NCBI RefSeq assembly: GCF_040183065.1
Contig: NC_091120.1
Location: forward strand, 15,331,708 to 15,395,707
DNA length: 64,000 nt
Source: Periplaneta americana
Taxonomy: Eukaryota; Arthropoda; Insecta; Blattodea; Blattidae
Direction of reading: 5' to 3'
In this document: one piece after another, positions 45,991 to 57,359 of the stretch
How the letters are laid out: the number at the start of each line of letters is the position of its first letter
Position numbering within the stretch: the first letter of the stretch is position 1
Translations under genes and position numbers: made by a program
The notes under the pieces: model-generated
Told to the model about the DNA's origin: nothing
Databases searched by the model: none
The model's input: only the letters and a program-made list of their open reading frames with translations

Positions 45991-46760
45991 ATTTCACAGA
46001 GCTTCGCCGTGCAGACAGGATTCCAGGACTGCACTATTAGCTGGATGTAGTCTGTTTCTATTACAATCTAGAGCTTTTGGAGGAGTATAAAAGGTAAAAT
46101 TTACCACAATTATTATTAACAAATATTTATTTTATTTTATCATTCATGCACATGGTCATGGCAGATTAGATGTAACCCAATTCTCAGTCCACCATCTCCA
46201 GTAAATATAAACACAAATTAATTTATACAATAATGTGATAACACACCTGCTATTCGAAATATTAAAATGATGATAAAGTTACATACATTAATAAATTCGC
46301 CTGCACCTCTTATCTTCCATGTAACTATTTCGTTTATAATTAAATTTCCTCTCTACTCTGTAATTCACACTAACACTACTCTACTAGAACATTCACTGCT
46401 TTCACAACCATGTTAAATTATTCTGCTAGTCAAATTAATTTCTATGCTATTCATGATCTGGTCTAAAATAGCTTCATACAGAGTGAAGGATTCTCAATAT
46501 CTATAATCACACTTCATTCACATCTGTTATCCTCTCTTCCCACCATATTTTGACTTGGAATGGGAATTTTCTTGCTTTCCTTTGATTGCAATTGTTTACA
46601 GGACCACTTAACTTCATATATGATATCTTATCATTCATGTTCACAAATTATTTCTCTATCCAAACAATTCTTAAGTCAATAGTTGCTGTGCAATTTACAA
46701 GTAATGAACTAGTGTTGATCTAAATGAGGGGTTCGAAAGCAGTGGTGGATCATTAATGTT
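45991..46760. other. Intergenic, nothing recognised
   Basis: AT-rich; no supported feature. Confidence 0.35.
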
Positions 46761-46762
46761 TA

Positions 46763-47101
46763 GGTGAGGGGTTTGGACTTTTTCCATTGCTAGTTGTCAC
46801 AATCAAAAATTAAGACACAACGTTTTGAAGGGCGGTTCTCCCTTCGTCTTCAGGTGGAAAGAAGGAGAGAAAGGAAAAAACCTACTGTTGGGATCGTTAC
46901 GTATAGCTATTCTATATGACTGATACAGAATAGATACCCAATGTCATACAGAATAGCTGTACGTAATGATCCCAACAGTAGGTTTTTTTTCCTTCCTCTC
47001 CTTTACACCTGAAGACGAAGGGAGAACCACCCTTCGAAATGTTGTGTCTTAATTTTTTATTGTGACAACCAACAATGGAAAAAGTCCAAACCGCTCACCT
47101 A
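46763..47101. repeat. Foldback element with ~155-base arms
   Basis: Left arm 46763-46920 and right arm 46945-47101 are inverted copies (AGGTGAGGGGTTTGGACTTT against its complement). Each arm holds CTGAAGACGAAGGG, a short loop and CCCTTCGAAA or CCCTTCAAAA, a stem-loop like that in the PLE arms at 2239. It may be a pair of inverted PLE terminal repeats that lost the coding part. Confidence 0.72.
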
Positions 47102-47287
47102 AACAAGTAATTAACTAATAATATGTTAAAGTATATAAATAGTGTCAAAGAAATGTCTGTTAAGGGATGAATATAATAATAACGAAATATGTTGTAACAA
47201 TATTTATTTGTCTAATGACTAGTACATGATATTTACTATCATTGACTGAGGGAAAAACAAGAAAATGGTGAACAAGACTACGGATTA

Positions 47288-47605
47288 AGTAATTAAAAAC
47301 ATTCGGGCTCTGGCTTCCCAGTAGCAGTTGACTTCCTTGGAGGATTTCAGAGCAGGGCATTTTGCAAGATGTTGTCTATCCATGTCTTCCTGTTGATGGC
47401 ACAAAATGCAGGATGCTGATGGAAGGATGCCAAGACGACTGAGGTGTTTACCCAGAATGTCATGTTCAGTGTTAAGACGAAAGCTTGCAACTGCCAGTCT
47501 TCTGGGTTCAGGAGGTATATCCTTCAGTAATTTCCTACGTTGTTGCGAAATGTTTATGTCCAGTTCTTGTTGATGATTAATAATATAATATAGCAAAATC
47601 CTGTT
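47288..47605 (-). mobile_element. RNase H-type non-LTR element, C-terminal fragment
   Basis: The minus strand reads LKDIPPEPRRLAVASFRLNT, HDILGKHLSRLGILPSASCI and CHQQEDMDRQHLAKCPAL, the zinc-knuckle end seen at 62580 and 20035. There is no clear tail. Confidence 0.75.
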
Positions 47606-47609
47606 TAAC

Positions 47610-48440
47610 CTGAATGGTGGAGTAAAAATACATATTGTATTTTTTAACCATAATACGCACTTAAAAAAGTAAAAGTATTTTATAAAATATAACTGCATAT
47701 CGTGTTCCGAAGGTCTGTCAGTGCATATCAATGAGACAGCTACTGTCTTGTGCTCACCACACAGAAAGATTACAAATAAGGCTGAATGTTTTCTAAGGAT
47801 TACAGTAGGTAGAGAAATCTGCTTTCCACAACCTAAGTTCACTTGTTTTGTATTTGGTAGCAGCCATTTGGTATCTATGTTTGTCGTGTCAAATAAAAGT
47901 TATTCTTTATTTATATACCTTAGATCTACCTACCCTCCCTCTACGCCAAAATTTCACATGTATTCACTTCTGTGATGCTGTAGGTGGTAAGCAGTTGTTA
48001 GTGCTTTACCGAAAAAAGACACATGTTATCCAAAATGACTCTGATCCCTTGGATTCTGCTGTAATACAGAAAAATGATACGTCACATTTAAGCTTTAATT
48101 ACTTGTAAATTAATTTATCGCGAGAATATTGCCACTAAAGAAGAGGGACTGGTATGTTCCTGTTGATTACAAGTAAGAGTCAATTATATGTTTGTCAACA
48201 TTTAATAAAGCTGAAGCTATCAGTACTTGCAATTGAAGAAATTAAATCTTTTGTAGTAATGGACTAAATTATTTTGCACACAATCTAGAATTGTACTACT
48301 GTGAACCATAAATTTTGCGTACCGTACTGCTTTATTGAATTATAGGAAAACCTCTTTTAACAGAAATAAAGGGGCCTGACCCTATTTCAAATAAGCAAAA
48401 TTTCGGGTAATAAATGTATACTCTTTGTTTAGAGTTGAAA
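47610..48440. other. Intergenic, nothing recognised
   Basis: No supported feature. Confidence 0.35.
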
Positions 48441-48449
48441 GGTTAGAAT

Positions 48450-49565
48450 GTATATTCTTCTTCTTCTTCTTCTTCTTCTTCTTCTTCTTCTTCTGCCGCC
48501 TTTCCAAGGATTGGGGTTTATCCCGTTCCGCGCCAAAGACATTTATTCTTGAAACTGGTCTTTCCATCTGGTTCTCGGCCGTCCTATATCTCGTCTTCCA
48601 TTTGGTTTATAAAATAAAGCTTGCTGCGGTAGTCTGTCAGGGGACATTCGATTGACATGCTCTTGCCAGTTCTTTTGGTACTGAATTGCCTCTTGCACTA
48701 TGCTACTTCTTACACCCAGTGCCGCTCTTATGTCTGCACTTCTCACTCTGTCTCTTAGAGATACTCCTAATAGCCGTCTCATAAATCTCATTTCTGAGCT
48801 TTCAATTTTATTTTTGTCTTTTTTCCTCATTATCCAGGTTTCACTACTATAAAGTAACATTGGTTCCGATACTATATTATGCAATCTGAGTTTGACCTCC
48901 TTCCTCATTGAATTTCCTAAGTATCTGTTAATACATCCATTTATTTAATTATATTTTATTACATTATTGTCAAGATCTTGGTTCAAATTATATATGGATA
49001 GGTCGCATCCCAGGTATTTAAAAGTATTCACCTGTTCTATTAACTGATCTTTTATAACGATTTTAGCTCTTCTGTTGTATTTTCCTTCCATAGCCATTAC
49101 TTTGGTTTTATTGATAGATATTTTCATATTAAAGGTTTCCAAAACTTTATTTAGTTTTGTTACATTCTCTTGCAGATCATTTTCAGATTCGGCGAACAAA
49201 ACCTGGTCGTCAGCAAATAGTAAGGTATTCATTGATTTATTTAATCTTAATTTAATACTTTTAGGGTGTAAAGTTTGCCATTCCTGGATAATTCTATTTA
49301 TATATATATCGAACAATATTGGGGATAGGCCACAACCCTGTCTGAGACCTTGATTAACTTTAAAAGGAGATCCTTTGTTTATTATTATCTGGGTGTTATC
49401 ATATAATGATTTGATGGCAGTGATCAGATTGTAAGGAACGTCACAATACTGTAGTATTTCCCATAGTTTCTGTCTATCTACTCGATCTGAAATGCAATTA
49501 ATTACTTCTAAATTACAAAGAATGACTACTAGCTGCATGCTCAAATTTGAGAACAGCTGTATCAT
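48450..49565 (-). mobile_element. RTE-like non-LTR retrotransposon, 5'-truncated, GAA tail
   Basis: On the minus strand the frame 49565-48945 has SDRVDRQKLWEILQYCDVPY, motif B QGLRQGCGLSPILFDIYINR, an intact catalytic LLFADDQVLFAES and YNLNQDLDNN. After a stop it continues 48908-48543 with LLYSSETWIMRKKDKNKIES and MSPDRLPQQALFYKPNGRRD. The (TTC)n run at 48451-48494 is its GAA tail. The 5' endonuclease region is missing. Confidence 0.85.
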
Positions 49566-49589
49566 TTCATCGCTTCATTAATCATAATG

Positions 49590-50321
49590 TGGTGCTATGT
49601 GGTTTGCCTCCCATGGTGCACCAGGGACTGCAAGAACTACAGCTTTGATGCCTTGCTCTTAAGTGGGGACACTTGGGTGAATGACACAGAGGCAAGTACA
49701 TACTTGCCATTGACAAAGAAAAAAAAAAGTTTTGTGTATATGGTCAGGTATGCTAGTTATGACATTGTAAAGTTAAATGATGTTCAGAATTCGGCTTTTG
49801 GCTGGTCCACCTTGTCCTAATTCTGATCATAGTCCCTGTGAAATCGTAAAAACTCATTCTCATTAAATTATTTATTTAAATGTTTACAGTAATCTTATCA
49901 GATTTATATCTGGATTTCTATGTAGTGAAATTCTTTGCTGAAATGAATCTTTTTGTTGAAATTATCATTCTTGTAAAATTTGAATTATTAACATGTAACA
50001 CAAAACTTGCCGAAAATAAAATAAACTAACCACTTGTTTATTTAATTTTTTAAGGAATTAATAATTATATAAAAAAAAACTTCAAAGTCTGCAACTCCGG
50101 CTATGGAAAAAGAAACATCTTGTAGAGGTTAGAGGTTTGCTGGTTATTAATTTTTGCATATGATAACATTGTTGGAAATTAAAATAATTTAATTATACAA
50201 ATTAAATGCACTTGTGCACTTTGTAGAATTTGTTAAGATATAAGTACGATATATAAAATATAATTTACAGACATAAAGGTTATAACCAGTAAGAAAAACA
50301 TTTGCAACATACTGTGAAAAT
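49590..50321. other. Upstream region of the CFAP58-like gene
   Basis: AT-rich sequence between the retroelement and the X-box. No other feature is supported. Confidence 0.4.
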
Positions 50322-50335
50322 GTTGCTATGGCAAC
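50322..50335. promoter_or_regulatory. RFX X-box (predicted)
   Basis: GTTGCTATGGCAAC fits the RFX consensus RYYNYYWWRRNRAC at all 14 positions, with paired half-sites TGTTGC/GCAACA. RFX factors drive ciliary genes in animals, and X-boxes usually lie within a few hundred bases of the start codon. This one is 225 bases upstream of the CFAP58-like ATG, which supports both calls. Confidence 0.75.
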
Positions 50336-50559
50336 ATATAAACAACACTCACTATTCATAGAAGTCGGATGTATTTTGTACTGCGTTTTCCGTGTACATT
50401 ATTCAATTGTATATTGTTATATTGTCTGCGTTCACGCAATATTTTACCAATTTTTTTATGTTTTAATCTTTTATTTGAAAAGTTTCTGCAATATTAATTT
50501 TACTAGGTTCATACAAGTTGGTTTTTTCTTTCAACTAAAATATTGACTAAAATAAAATC

Positions 50560-50583
50560 ATGGAAGGTCCAATTGGTGAAGAG
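50560..50583 (+). CDS. CFAP58: CFAP58-like protein, first coding exon
   Basis: ATG at 50560 in context AAATCATGG opens MEGPIGEE, and GAG is followed by the donor GTATTT at 50584. The exon is tiny (8 codons, phase 0). It was chosen because it joins in frame to the acidic exon 2 and no other ATG in frame lies between. An additional upstream non-coding exon is possible. Confidence 0.65.
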
Positions 50584-50667
50584 GTATTTTTCTAAAAATA
50601 AAATAAATGTCTTATAAGAAAATTATTTTTTAATATGCTTACTTCAATGATTAAAATCACTTTGCAG

Positions 50668-50781
50668 ACTCCAGACGAGACACCTGAGTCTAAAGAAGAA
50701 ACTGAAGAAGAAGTTGAAGAAGAACTTGTAAAGGACTCAGCTTGGAATGAATATCAGATTGTGGAACAAACTTACAAAAAT
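50668..50781 (+). CDS. CFAP58: CFAP58-like protein, coding exon 2 (acidic N-terminus)
   Basis: Acceptor TTTGCAG ends at 50667; donor GTAAGT at 50782; 38 codons, phase 0 at both ends. It encodes TPDETPESKEETEEEVEEEL then VKDSAWNEYQIVEQTYKN. An acidic start followed by a conserved short helix matches the N-terminus of CFAP58 (CCDC147), an axoneme-associated coiled-coil protein needed for cilia and sperm flagella. The upstream X-box is consistent with that role. Confidence 0.78.
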
Positions 50782-51772
50782 GTAAGTATTTGTAACAGTT
50801 AATTTGATGAATTTTTAAGTTGTTGGAAAATTGTAGCAGATTTAAATTGTTACATTTACACATGCATATTTAATTACACATATACATTTTTTTTAATTGT
50901 CCAAAATTATGTTCAGAAATATGGTACATTATTTTTTAGAATATTGCTGTGGTAGTTACGTGTTTATTTTCTCATTGCAAAAAAATGATACCCAATAAAA
51001 TGGTGTAGGTAGCTTCACAGGGGTGAAGGGAGGGCAGGAAAGCATTCTATATTTTACCTGAAGACATTATTTCAATTTTGAATAACAATCATAGTTTATT
51101 GAAGTATTCCAAAGGTATACTATTTACAGTATTCTTACAGTAGTTGTGTTTCTTTCAACAGTCACTTTTGTAGTTGCAATAATTTTTTTCTTTCTGATGT
51201 CGCAACGTTAATCACCACCCCAATTCTCCAACACGCGGATATGAGAAGGGGGGGGGGCAATGGAAATTTTTGCGGGGGTGGGGAGGCATACTTTCTTTTA
51301 TGCTACTGGGCAGTTTCCAATTGCAATAAAAATAGTAGCGGTATGGAGTAGGGCTACCATACGCAGGGTTGTCATATGTCCTTGGAATTTAGTAATTGAA
51401 AAAAAAAATGGACGAAAAACATTACCCACTTAAAATAGTGAACTTATGCAAAACAGTATGTTAAAACAACGTTAACTGTCATATATTTTCATTCTTTGTC
51501 CATAATTCACCCAGTCCACGTTTCGTGAAGGAGAATTGTAGAAACTCTAACCACACTGTCAGATACTGGGGTCAGTAAGTGTAAGATTCTAAGTTTCCTT
51601 TGTAGACAGTAAAAACGTGAGTTACTTTGGTCATAGCGTACTGTCTTTCCTCTGAAAGTTACATCATAGTTTAACTGGCTTCGTCTTGATAACTGCATTA
51701 TACATTTCTGTAGAAAAATATTATGATGCTATGGACATTAAATTCAGTGATTCCTATAAGCATAATATCGAA

Positions 51773-52410
51773 ATAGTACATTATGCAACGAGCCTATAAT
51801 GAAGGTAATTAAGAAGTGAGTATGGATATTTATGAAACGAGCGCAAGCGAGTTTCATAATTACCATTATAGGCGAGTTTCATACGACTTTTTATGCTCGA
51901 CCATATTTCTAACTTGATGTTATTAATTTTATTGTATCTGACCTGGAGCAATGTCCCGTATGTTGTGAGATGTGCGCAGACGCGAAAGTATTGATTTTTT
52001 CTGAGGAACAGATGTCCACAGTGACCTTGCTAGGCCATAAGAACCTACAGAGATAACATTGAAAAAAAATTAGACATTGAAAAACGAGATGACAAATTGA
52101 ATTTATTTGAATATTATTTACAATTAACGCTAATTATTATAATAACAGAACATAATCTTCTGCGACAGTATTGGATTTCCAGCCTCCGTGACTTTTCGCG
52201 AATTCTCTTTTGATTGCATATCCGAGAATAATCGATACTTGCGGTTTTATAAAGGTAGAAAGCTGACCTGTCATTGGCTGAACAGTTGTAACCTGAGTCG
52301 TCATTGGCTGAAAGACCTGACCTTTAATGAGTAGGTGTACTTTAATGACATGCATTAAAGGTCTGCTACCACGTGTATAATTACTACATTTCGGCATGGT
52401 CGAGCATAAA
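51773..52410 (-). repeat. 640-base hairpin repeat family, copy 3
   Basis: Inverted relative to the other copies: it ends at 52410 with the complement of TTTATGCTCGACCATGCC and starts AATAGTACATTATGCAACGA. The 86-codon frame is intact (52397-52137, MPKCSNYTRGSRPLMHVIKV ...). The terminal foldback module is at 51785-51900. It lies antisense in CFAP58 intron 2. Confidence 0.85.
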
Positions 52411-52535
52411 ATATATTATTTACATATCATCATCATGTGTCTAATGTATTACATGATGAAAAAACAACTACTTGCATTATATTTCGCTGTGAATTATTAG
52501 GTGCACAAAAATGAAAATTCTAAACTTTCTAGGAA

Positions 52536-53126
52536 TGGAATGGAATTTAAGTGAGGGGGGCACGGATGGCCCAGCACTGCGACTTGTTGAGATCTACTGC
52601 GCTAACCCTCAATATGGAATGAGTTATGTACCACAGATCCCTTATGTGCACCAATTCATCCACATGACTCTCTAACAACCAGTCCCTACAGCCAACAGAA
52701 ATCCATATACCATTCCTGCTTCGGCAACTTCCCCCAAGGCCCCCCCCCCCTGTCGGTCCAAGGCGAAACTCCTCCCCTGATTAGGTCCGCCTCAGGTGCT
52801 CATTGCAGAAGCCATCCAATGTCGCTTAGCTACATTCCACGGAGCCCGGTCGAGAGAGCCTGTAGTTCCGGGAGGCCGCGTGTAGAGTGATCTGAAAAAC
52901 CAGAAACGGGATGATGAGGAAAGGAGGATGGGGGAGGAAAGGAAGTGGCGAAGATGAGTGGGGTTCCAATCGCTGATAAAGTTATCCTGATATTCATCTA
53001 TAGGAGTGAGGGGAAAAACCCCGAAAAAACCTCACCCAGGCATCTCAGCCTGACCGGGAATCGAACCTGGGACCACTGAGTTCGGAGTTAAACTCGCTAA
53101 CCCCTCAGCCACAACAGTGGACCAAG
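52536..53126 (-). repeat. Long tRNA-derived SINE with 11-base target duplication
   Basis: Flanked by CTTTCTAGGAA at 52525-52535 and 53127-53137. On the minus strand the head at ~53110-53040 has A-box-like GGCTGAGGGGTTAGCG and B box GGTTCGATTCCC. A stem GTGAGG/CCTCAC around a T-rich loop follows (53006-53036), like that in the SINE at 22319. The tail is ATTCC repeats. At 591 bases it is longer than usual, so it may be composite. Confidence 0.82.
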
Positions 53127-53171
53127 CTTTCTAGGAACTGAACTAAGAACTCGTTATCATCATTATAAACT

Positions 53172-53967
53172 TACTTACTTACTTACAAATGGCTTTTAAG
53201 GAACCCGAAGGTTCATTGCCGCCCTCACATAAGCCCGCCATCGGTCCCTATCCTGTGCAAGATTAATCCAGTCACTATCATCATATCCCACCTCCCTCAA
53301 ATCCATTTTAATATTATCTTCCCATTTACGTCTCGGCCGCCCTAAAGGTCTTTTTCCCTCCGGTCTCCCAACTAACACTCTATATGCATTTCTGGATTCG
53401 CCCATACGTGCTACATGCCCTGCCCATCTCAAACGTCTGGATATAATGTTCCTAATGATGTCAGGTGAAGAATACAATGCGTGCAGTTCTGCGTTGTGTA
53501 ACTTTCTCCATTCTCCTGTAACTTCATCCCGCTTAGCCCCAAATATTTTCCTAAGCACCTTATTCTCAAACACCCTTAACCTATGTTCCTCTCTCAGAGT
53601 GAGAGTCCAAGTTTCACAACCATACAGAAGAACCGGTAATATAACTGTTTTATAAATTCTAACTTTCAGATTTTTCGACAGCAGACTGGATGATAAGAGC
53701 TTCTCAACCGAATAATAACACGCATTTCCCATATTTATTCTGCGTTTAATTTCCTCCCGAGTGTCATTTGTATTTGTTACTGTTGCTCCAAGATATTTTA
53801 ATTTTTCCACCTCTTCGAAGGATAAATCTCCAATTTTTATATTTCCATTTCGTACAATATTCTGGTCACGAGACATAATCATATACTTTGTCCTTTCGGG
53901 ATTAACTTCCAAACCGATCGCTTTACTTGCTTCAAGTAAAATTTCCGTGTTTTCCCTAATTGTTTGT
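53172..53967 (-). mobile_element. Non-LTR retrotransposon (GTAA-tail family), copy 1
   Basis: Flanked by TTATAAACT at 53163-53171 and 53968-53976. Minus-strand frame 53912-53196 is open for 238 codons: LEVNPERTKYMIM-like start, [75 protein letters not shown]. It is the RT thumb and C-terminal part only. The 3' end forms GAACC-TTCG-GGTTC (53201-53214) before a GTAA tail. Antisense within CFAP58 intron 2. Confidence 0.9.
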
Positions 53968-54205
53968 TTATAAACTGGAGAAAAAAATGAAGTCTAATAT
54001 TTCTGAATTTGTTTTACATATGAAAGTCAAATGGTCTATCCATTACTTAAATATCAAAATACTAGCTGGCACTGACAACAATGTGCAAATACAGTGTTGT
54101 CATTTACTTACCCCTCTTTATTTCAATTGTATTTCTTGGTATTGGAAAATGTTCAATACCAGTAATTTTAGTTTATACGCAGTGACAGCAGTGAAGATAG
54201 TGGCT

Positions 54206-54342
54206 TACTTACTTACTGGCTTTTAAGGAACCCAGAGGTTCATTGCCGCCCTCACATAAGCCTGCCAGTGGTCCCTATCCTGAGCAAGATTAATCCAGTC
54301 TCTACCATCATATCCCACCTCCTTCAAATCAATTTTAATATT
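54206..54342 (-). mobile_element. Non-LTR retrotransposon (GTAA-tail family), copy 2
   Basis: Only the last 137 bases of the same family as 53172, flanked by ATAGTGGCT at 54197-54205 and 54343-54351. Hairpin GAACC-TCTG-GGTTC at 54228-54241. Antisense, just upstream of CFAP58 exon 3. Confidence 0.88.
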
Positions 54343-54457
54343 ATAGTGGCTATTTATATGAAGTATTAAGCATTGTGTTTATGTGTGTTTCACTTGTGCA
54401 CGTGCTTAACATAACCCTACAAAGTTCTAAACTAAGCATTTGTAAAATATCTTGCAG

Positions 54458-54822
54458 GTGCGTTCTCAAATGGAAGAAATGGAAGGCATGGAAAATTTTC
54501 TTAAAGAGTACACAAATCTCTTTGACGCATTCTATAAGGCCAGTACCCGTGAAGAGGAACTTACACAAGAAAATAAAATATTGAAATTAGTGATTGAAGA
54601 AAACAGTGCCAAACTAGAAGAAGTAATAAAAATTGCTGCGTCAGACAAAGAAACAATTGATGGACTTAAACGTGATATTGAAAAAGCCTGGAAGATGGTA
54701 GACTCAGCTCACGCCCGAGAAGAAAATTCCCAAGAAGTAATAGAGAACTTAAGACAACAGATAAATCGACTCAGTTCTGAGATGGAACAGAGAGCACGTC
54801 TTGGCCTGGACCAAGTTGATGA
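54458..54822 (+). CDS. CFAP58: CFAP58-like protein, coding exon 3 (coiled coil)
   Basis: Acceptor CTTGCAG ends at 54457. The donor GTGAGT at 54823 splits a Glu codon (GA|A). The 121 codons form an almost continuous coiled coil: MEEMEGMENFLKEYTNLFDA, NSAKLEEVIKIAASDKETID, LKRDIEKAWKMVDSAHAREE. The E-K-A-W-K-M-V-D-x-A block and the preceding N-S-A-K motif are characteristic of CFAP58 (family CCDC147). Its large upstream intron (50782-54457) holds a hairpin repeat, a SINE and two antisense retroelement fragments. Confidence 0.82.
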
Positions 54823-54889
54823 GTGAGTAAATCAATCATTAGGTAGAAAGTGAAGAGTGTATTCGGTGCACATGTTTTTTTTATTGTAT

Positions 54890-55286
54890 TTATTTATTTA
54901 TTTAAATTTAAATATACAGAATAAAGAATATAATTACAAAATAAGAGAAATAGAAATAAAATAATACAATCAATATAAAAAAAAGGAGATACAGTAGTAT
55001 TAACAAAATTTGAGACCGAATGAGCAGCGCTCGTGTTCGGTCGCAGTTCAGATATAATATTAATAGGCCTATAAGAGAATATAAAATAAAATAAAATAGG
55101 GATATAAAATTAAAATTACAGTTACAGAAATTATATAATACAATATTAATATAAGAAAAAAATAAATAAAAATACAAATAAAATAAAATAAAATAGGAAC
55201 TAAAATTTAAATTACAGCGACAAATGGAATTATATAATATAATATTAACACTAGAGAAGAATAATATCGCACGTGAAAAGTAGGAC

Positions 55287-55358
<72 letters not shown>

Positions 55359-55504
55359 TGAATGTCAAAAAAATACAGAAGATATACGGACGAAATTTAT
55401 AAAAGAAAAGTTCCTACAAATTAATAAAGAAGTAGCTATAAAAAAACTGATGAATAATAATAGTATAAAATTGCAAAAGTAATTAGGTTTATATCTTCTT
55501 TTTT

Positions 55505-55566
<62 letters not shown>

Positions 55567-55985
55567 CAAAATTATAGAATACAAATATAATATAGGTTGA
55601 TTAATTCACATTAATGCACAAAGGCTATAAATTTATTTAATCACATTGAAGACATTAACACGTTTCTAATTTTCTTGTTATATGTTATTGGGTTACATGT
55701 TAGAAGTTCTGGATGTAATTTAGCTAAAGCATTGTACAACCGAGGGCCAAAATTAATGCTATGCTTTAGACCAGCAGATGTGAGACATTTAGGTTCTACT
55801 AATGTTGAATTAATATTTCGTCTTGTGTCATAATTATGTGTCTGTAATATAAACTTATTACGATTTTTATGATAAAATTTTAACAGCGTATACTTATAAA
55901 TTTGTTCAATATTAAATACATTAAATTCAGAATAAATTAATTTCGTTGAATAATACAGTACATGTGTACTGCCATATTGCATGAG
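54890..55985 (-). mobile_element. Jockey/CR1-type non-LTR element, 3' part, with TA microsatellites
   Basis: Minus-strand frame 55982-55641 reads YKYTLLKFYHKNRNKFILQT, HNYDTRRNINSTLVEPKCLT and SAGLKHSINFGPRLYNALAK, a Jockey/CR1 C-terminus. Its 3' UTR includes two (TA)n runs (55290-55355, 55509-55563) and a stem GACCGAA/TTCGGTC with an inner GAGC/GCTC (55014-55042). It ends in an AAAT-type tail at ~54890. Antisense in CFAP58 intron 3. Confidence 0.72.
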
Positions 55986-56356
55986 CCCTTAATTGGCAAT
56001 TAAACAGTAGTAATGTGAGGATTTTTAATTTCTGGAAAAGTTAGGACAGATGTATCAACTATTAAAATATATTAGTACTCATTGAATACAATTAATTTTC
56101 CATTTGCGAGATAAAGTTAAACTCTAGAGAAGAGCTAACAAATTAAACCTGAATGTAGTCAATTTATGCACAGCAGTAAGCTAAGCTGTGAAGCAATTGC
56201 TAGGAAAAATTCGTGAGCTAATAATAGTTTATAGTACAAGAGAGTAAAATTAGACTTTATGCGTGAATGGTAAGTTTAGCACCCAAGGCAAAGCTGAGGG
56301 TGATAATTTCCACGAGCACATTACTCTCGTGTGCTATACGATATTTGATCAATTAT

Positions 56357-57345
56357 ACTTACTCACTTACTGGCTTTTAAGGAACCGGGAGGTTCATTGC
56401 TGCCCTCACATAAGCCCACCATTGGTCCCTATCCTGAGCAAGATTAATCCAGTCTCTATCATCATATCCCACCTCCCTCAAATCCATTTTAATATTATCT
56501 TCCCATCTACGTCTCGGCCTCCTTAAAGGTCTTTTTCCCTCCGGCCTCCCAACTAACACACTATATGCATTTCTGGATTCGCCCATACGTGCTACATGCC
56601 CTGCCCATCTCAAACGTCTGGATTTAATGTTCCTAATTATGTCAGGTGAAGGATACAATGCGTGTAGTTCTGTGTTGTGTAACTTTCTCCATTCTCCTGT
56701 AACTTCATCCCTCTTAGCCCCAAATATTTTCCTAAGCACCTTATTTTTAAACACCCTTAACCTATGTTCCTCTCTCAAAGTGAGAGTCCAAGTTTCACAG
56801 CCATAAAGAACAACCGGTAATATAACTGTTTTATAAATTCTTACTTTCAGATTTTTTGACACCAGACTAGATGACAAAAGCTTCTCAACTGAATAATAAC
56901 AGGCATTTCCCATATTTATTCTGCATTTAATTTCCTCCCGAGTGTCATTTATATTTGTTACTGTTGCTCCAAGATATTTGAATTTTTCCACTCTTCGAAG
57001 TATAAATCTCCAATTTTTATATTTCCATTTCGTACAATATTCTGATCACGAGACATAATCATATACTTAGTCTTTTCGGGATTTACTTCCAACCCTATCT
57101 CTTTACTTGCTTCAAGTAGAATTTCCGTGTTTTCCCTAATCGTTTGTGGATTTTCTCCTAATATATTCACGTCACCTGCATAGACAAGAAGCTGATGTAA
57201 CCCGTTCAATTCCAAACCCTCTGTGTTATCCTGAACTTTCCTAATTTCATATTCTAGAGCGAAGTTAAAAAGTAAAGGTGACAGTGCATCTCCCTGCTTT
57301 AGCCCGCAGTGAATTGGAAGAGCATCAGATAGAAACTGGCCTATA
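56357..57345 (-). mobile_element. Non-LTR retrotransposon (GTAA-tail family), copy 3
   Basis: Flanked by ATTTGATCAATTAT at 56343-56356 and 57346-57359. On the minus strand it adds RT motif B ([20 protein letters not shown]) and the catalytic box, which reads YAGDVN instead of YADDVN, so this copy was enzymatically dead or mutated. A frameshift near 56990 separates the two frames. 3' stem GAACC-TCCC-GGTTC at 56382-56395. Confidence 0.9.
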
Positions 57346-57359
57346 ATTTGATCAATTAT

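Noticed and set aside
46763-47101. Intact hammerhead ribozyme
   Set aside because: The core has an extra base before stem II and variant bases after it, so only a resemblance can be claimed.
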